Positions 61,176-64,000 of a DNA stretch of 64,000 bases are shown piece by piece. Numbering within the stretch: position 1 is the stretch's first letter; every line of letters starts with the position of its first letter. The DNA is taken from positions 4,258,686 through 4,322,685 of the forward strand of contig NZ_CP015249.1 of NCBI RefSeq assembly GCF_001632775.1, read 5' to 3'. The position numbers and the translations under genes are program-made. Below the pieces are notes generated by a model that had not been told where the DNA came from, made no database searches, and saw only the letters and a list, made by a program, of their open reading frames with translations. The stretch comes from Dokdonella koreensis DS-123 (GTDB lineage: Bacteria; Pseudomonadota; Gammaproteobacteria; Xanthomonadales; Rhodanobacteraceae).

Positions 61176-64000
61176 TTACCAGTCGTAGCGCGCGCTGAAC
61201 TGGATGTAGCGCGGCGGACTGTAGCTGCGGACCCGGTCCCAGTTGGCGCTGACCGTCGAGGAGGAGGTGTTGAGGAAACGGTTCTCGACCACGTTCTGTG
61301 CCGACTGGCGGTTGAACAGGTTGAAGACGTCGGCGCTGAAGGTCATGCCCTTGGCCCAGCCCGGCGCGTAGCGCACGCCCAGGTCGAACCGGTAGATCGC
61401 CGGCAGCGAGCCATAGCTGGCACGCGGCGCCGGCACGCCGTTGCAGTAGTAGTAGTACGAACCGTAGCCGGCGCCTTCGTTGTCCGGATCGGGGTAGTAG
61501 CCGATGCAGTTGCGCGGCCGGCCCGACGCATAGACGAACGATCCGCTGAGCATCCATTCGGGCGTGAACTGGTAGTAGCCGCGCGCCTTGAGCTGGTGCT
61601 TGCGGTGGTTGGGCAGCAGGCCGTTGGCGTGCTCCATCAGCTCCGGGTAGTCCCAGGTGATCGTCTGGGAGACGTCGTCCTGGCCGTAGTCCGACTGCAG
61701 CTGGCCCTCGGTGTTGCCCCAGTTGCGCGAGAAGGTGTAGTCCACGCGCGCATACCAGGTGCCGTCGAACGGGCGCTCGAAGAACAGGTCGATCGCGTAG
61801 TACTTGCGCTTGGCCTTGTCGTAGCGCAGGTCGGCGGCCGACAGGTCGTAGCGTTCCAGCACGCCGTTGCCGTCCACGTCCTGGTAGAACGTGTTGGCGT
61901 AGCCCGGGTTGAACAGCGCGCACTGGAACTGCCAGTCGGCGACCGCCTCGGGGTCCAGTCCGTTGGCCAGCGCTGCGCGCCGGAACGGCCGCGCGTCGCA
62001 GGTGTCGTCGATCGCGCTGCGCAGCGTGCGGTAGGACGCCTTGGCGCCGACGTTGAAGCCGCTGATCGCCTGCTCGAAGCCGAACGTCGCCGCATCCTGG
62101 TAGTGCGAGCGCAGGTTGGCGGCCGCGACGGTGCGCGGGTCCTTGGGCTGGCCGAACTCGTTGTTCTCGGACCAGCGCGGGCCGAGCGGCGTCAGGCCGG
62201 TCGGCGCCCCGGTCACCGGGTCGACGCCGGTGTAGACGTAGGCCTCCTGCGTGTTGACGATGCCGTCGGCCCCGCGATAGGCGACCTGGCTCGGCAGCGC
62301 GAGGTGATAGCGGCCGGCGTTGGCGAACACCTTCAGCGTGGAATCGCCGCGCACGTCCCAGGTCGCGCCGAACCGTGGCGCGAGCTGGCGGTTCTTCTTG
62401 GCGAAGGTATCGCCGGCGCTGTTGTAGTTGGCGAACTGCTCGTTGCGCAGGCCCAGTTCCAGCAGCACGTTGTCGGTGACCTGCCACAGGTCCTTGATGT
62501 ACTGCGCCTTCTGCTCGACCTTGAGGGTGGACCGGCCGAAGTTGACGTGATGGATCACGTAGTAGCCCTGCAGGCCGTGGCCGCCGCCCGAGGCCGGCGA
62601 ACCGATGCCGAAGGTCGGTGCGACCGGGGTGTTCGGGTCGTCGCTGCGCAGGTATTCCCACCAGGAACCGCCCGGATAGAACTCCTCGCCCATCAGCGAC
62701 TCGGACCGGTTGTAGTCGTAGCCGGCCTTGAACGTGTGATCCCCCACGCGGTATTCCAGGTCCAGGCGCCCGTTGCGGGTCTTGTCGTTGGCGCCTGCCG
62801 GCGTCAGCGTGTCGGTCGCGAACTGGCAGGTCGGATAGGTGAAGCCCTCGATACCGGCACCGGGTGCCACCGTCACGCTCGGGCAGTCGGGGTTGTACTG
62901 GTACGGCTCGTTGACGTGGTCGGTCTTGGAGCGCCCGAACATGCCCGACAGCGTCAGGCTGTCGGTCAGGTAGCCGGTGTAGTTGGCGATCCACGTCGTC
63001 GTCTTGTCGTCGCGGTAGTAGCCGCCGGCCTTGACGTCGTTGTGGCTGAAGTCGGTGTAGTCCATGCCGGTGAGGTCCACGCTCTGCTTGGCGCGGTCGG
63101 AAAAGCCGGTCAGTTCCAGGCGATGGTTGCCGGTGATGTTCCAGTCGAGCTTGCCGAGCCAGCGTGGGGTCCGGTAGGTGTAGTCGCGCCAGCCGTTGGT
63201 GCGGGCGTTCTCGATCGCCGTGGCCGAGGAGGCCGCCGCGTCGCTGCCGCCGCCGTCCTGCCGCACGAACTCGCCGGCGGCATAGAAGAACAGCGTGTCC
63301 TTGATGATCGGACCGCCCAGGTAGGCCGACGCGGTCTTGCTGCTGAACAGGTTCTCGTTGCGGTACTGGTAGATGCGGCCGGCGTCGCCGGGCTGGCCCA
63401 GCGCGCGGCCGTTGTCGCCGTAGTAGATGTTGCGCGGCGCCGCCATCAGGCCTTCGGGGCGCCAGATCACCTGGCCGCCGGCTTCCCACGCGTTGCTGCC
63501 GCGCTTGGTGATGACGTTGACGACGCCGCCGGTCGCGCGGCCGTACTCGACGCCGTAGCCGCCGGTGGACAGCTGGATCTGGTCGATCGCGTTGAACGGC
63601 AGCTCGGAGTAGCCGAGGTTGGTCAGCGGATTGGTGACCGGATAGCCGTTGATGTAGTACGCGTTCTCGGACACCGCCGAGCCGCCGAAGCTCGGCAGCG
63701 CGCTGAAGCGCGGCGGGTCGCTGTAGGCGGAGTCGCCGGCGATGACGCCGGGCGCCAGCAGCGAGATCGCCGTCAGGTTCGGCGCGATCGGCATGTTCTT
63801 GAGGTCTTCGGTGGTGATCACCACCGGCGATTCGACCGTCGACACGTCGATCGCATTGCCGCGGCTGGCGGTGACGACATAGGCCTCCAGCTCGGTCGGC
63901 TGGCCGGCGAGCAGCTGCACTTCGCTGCCGGCGCCGGCGGTGACCACCACGGCCGCTTCGGCCACCACCTGGCCGTCGCGCTGCAGGTGCACCCGGTAGG
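61176..64000 (-). CDS. Oar-like TonB-dependent outer membrane receptor (5' end outside window)
   Basis: 941 codons present; the N-terminus with signal peptide and any carboxypeptidase-like domain is beyond the right edge. The visible part opens with the end of a beta domain (YRVHLQRDGQVVAEAAVVVT) and the plug: EAYVVTASRGNAIDVSTVES (TonB-box/plug entry), SEEL-like ISLLAPGVIAGDSAYSDP, ENAYYINGYPVTNPLTNLGY and GGYGVEYGRATGGVVNVITK, all typical of Oar-type plugs. The barrel follows, with paired cysteines (PDCPSVTVAPG and the region CDARPFRRAA to FQCALFNPG) and the closing strand IQFSARYDW with terminal Trp, the Omp85-recognised end. It probably imports large or protein-associated substrates; the ligand is unknown. 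Confidence 0.95.
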   Translation of the reverse strand, partial: YRVHLQRDGQVVAEAAVVVTAGAGSEVQLLAGQPTELEAYVVTASRGNAIDVSTVESPVVITTEDLKNMPIAPNLTAISLLAPGVIAGDSAYSDPPRFSALPSFGGSAVSENAYYINGYPVTNPLTNLGYSELPFNAIDQIQLSTGGYGVEYGRATGGVVNVITKRGSNAWEAGGQVIWRPEGLMAAPRNIYYGDNGRALGQPGDAGRIYQYRNENLFSSKTASAYLGGPIIKDTLFFYAAGEFVRQDGGGSDAAASSATAIENARTNGWRDYTYRTPRWLGKLDWNITGNHRLELTGFSDRAKQSVDLTGMDYTDFSHNDVKAGGYYRDDKTTTWIANYTGYLTDSLTLSGMFGRSKTDHVNEPYQYNPDCPSVTVAPGAGIEGFTYPTCQFATDTLTPAGANDKTRNGRLDLEYRVGDHTFKAGYDYNRSESLMGEEFYPGGSWWEYLRSDDPNTPVAPTFGIGSPASGGGHGLQGYYVIHHVNFGRSTLKVEQKAQYIKDLWQVTDNVLLELGLRNEQFANYNSAGDTFAKKNRQLAPRFGATWDVRGDSTLKVFANAGRYHLALPSQVAYRGADGIVNTQEAYVYTGVDPVTGAPTGLTPLGPRWSENNEFGQPKDPRTVAAANLRSHYQDAATFGFEQAISGFNVGAKASYRTLRSAIDDTCDARPFRRAALANGLDPEAVADWQFQCALFNPGYANTFYQDVDGNGVLERYDLSAADLRYDKAKRKYYAIDLFFERPFDGTWYARVDYTFSRNWGNTEGQLQSDYGQDDVSQTITWDYPELMEHANGLLPNHRKHQLKARGYYQFTPEWMLSGSFVYASGRPRNCIGYYPDPDNEGAGYGSYYYYCNGVPAPRASYGSLPAIYRFDLGVRYAPGWAKGMTFSADVFNLFNRQSAQNVVENRFLNTSSSTVSANWDRVRSYSPPRYIQFSARYDW

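Overview
The window is chromosomal DNA of very high GC content, densely packed with genes. Its gene set (groESL under CIRCE, separate glyQ and glyS subunits, RdgC, TtcA, TatABC, long PlsB, an Oar-like TonB-dependent receptor, tricorn-type S41 protease, IPTL-CTERM proteins, and secreted proteins ending in an IFxxGFD-like tail) points to a gammaproteobacterium of the order Xanthomonadales, probably the Dokdonella/Rudaea/Tahibacter side of Rhodanobacteraceae. That placement is inferred from family content, not from a search. No rRNA, tRNA, CRISPR, transposase or prophage gene was seen.

Layout. 1-6499 (minus): a Delta-60-repeat/Calx-beta IPTL-CTERM protein, a secreted beta-helix protein, and a Ser/Thr kinase with a TPR-like C-terminal half that runs off the left edge. 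6716-11707 (plus, divergent): an ECF sigma factor, a membrane Ser/Thr kinase with a DUF4384-like periplasmic domain, and an exported TPR-CHAT (caspase-like) protein. This looks like a phospho-controlled sigma signalling operon and is the best candidate for a little-described system. 11708-12565: gene-free, with two ~180-bp extragenic elements in inverted orientation, an 8 x 12-bp minisatellite and the groEL terminator. 12566-14665: groESL with CIRCE. 14889-17111: secreted endonuclease I. 17553-20355: dsbD with a duplicated N-terminal domain, plus a TlpA-like thioredoxin. 20488-25806: an acyl-CoA-synthetase-like degenerate protein, a sugar epimerase, a GT2 glycosyltransferase, GtrA and photolyase in a tight run.

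25811-31110: a small membrane protein and ilvA (minus), then a tricorn-like protease (plus). 31244-37386: two regulators (a CadC-like membrane winged helix with TPRs, and a TrmB/LuxR two-HTH protein), then a secreted propeller/ASH-domain protein. 37669-40694: glyS-glyQ. 40768-42588: a lone PilB/GspE ATPase. 42744-44673: a small ribbon-helix-helix protein and tatABC. 44752-46406: a SYLF-domain protein and an IPTL-CTERM protein. 46577-48450: hemH and an alpha/beta hydrolase. 48468-51138: a YgjP-like metallohydrolase, rdgC and ttcA. 51258-55014: a DUF465 protein, plsB and a lipoprotein. 55101-55240: a candidate small RNA.

55294-58037: an e(P4)-type acid phosphatase, an AI-2E-family permease, and a HigBA-like toxin-antitoxin pair whose toxin carries a one-base frameshift. 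58094-64000: gamma-glutamyltransferase, an ABC ATPase, a PGPGW membrane protein, and a TonB-dependent receptor cut by the right edge.

Common themes are envelope biogenesis and protein export (Tat, DsbD, exported proteins with two kinds of C-terminal tail, CHAT, TBDR) and sensory kinases or regulators placed beside exported proteins.
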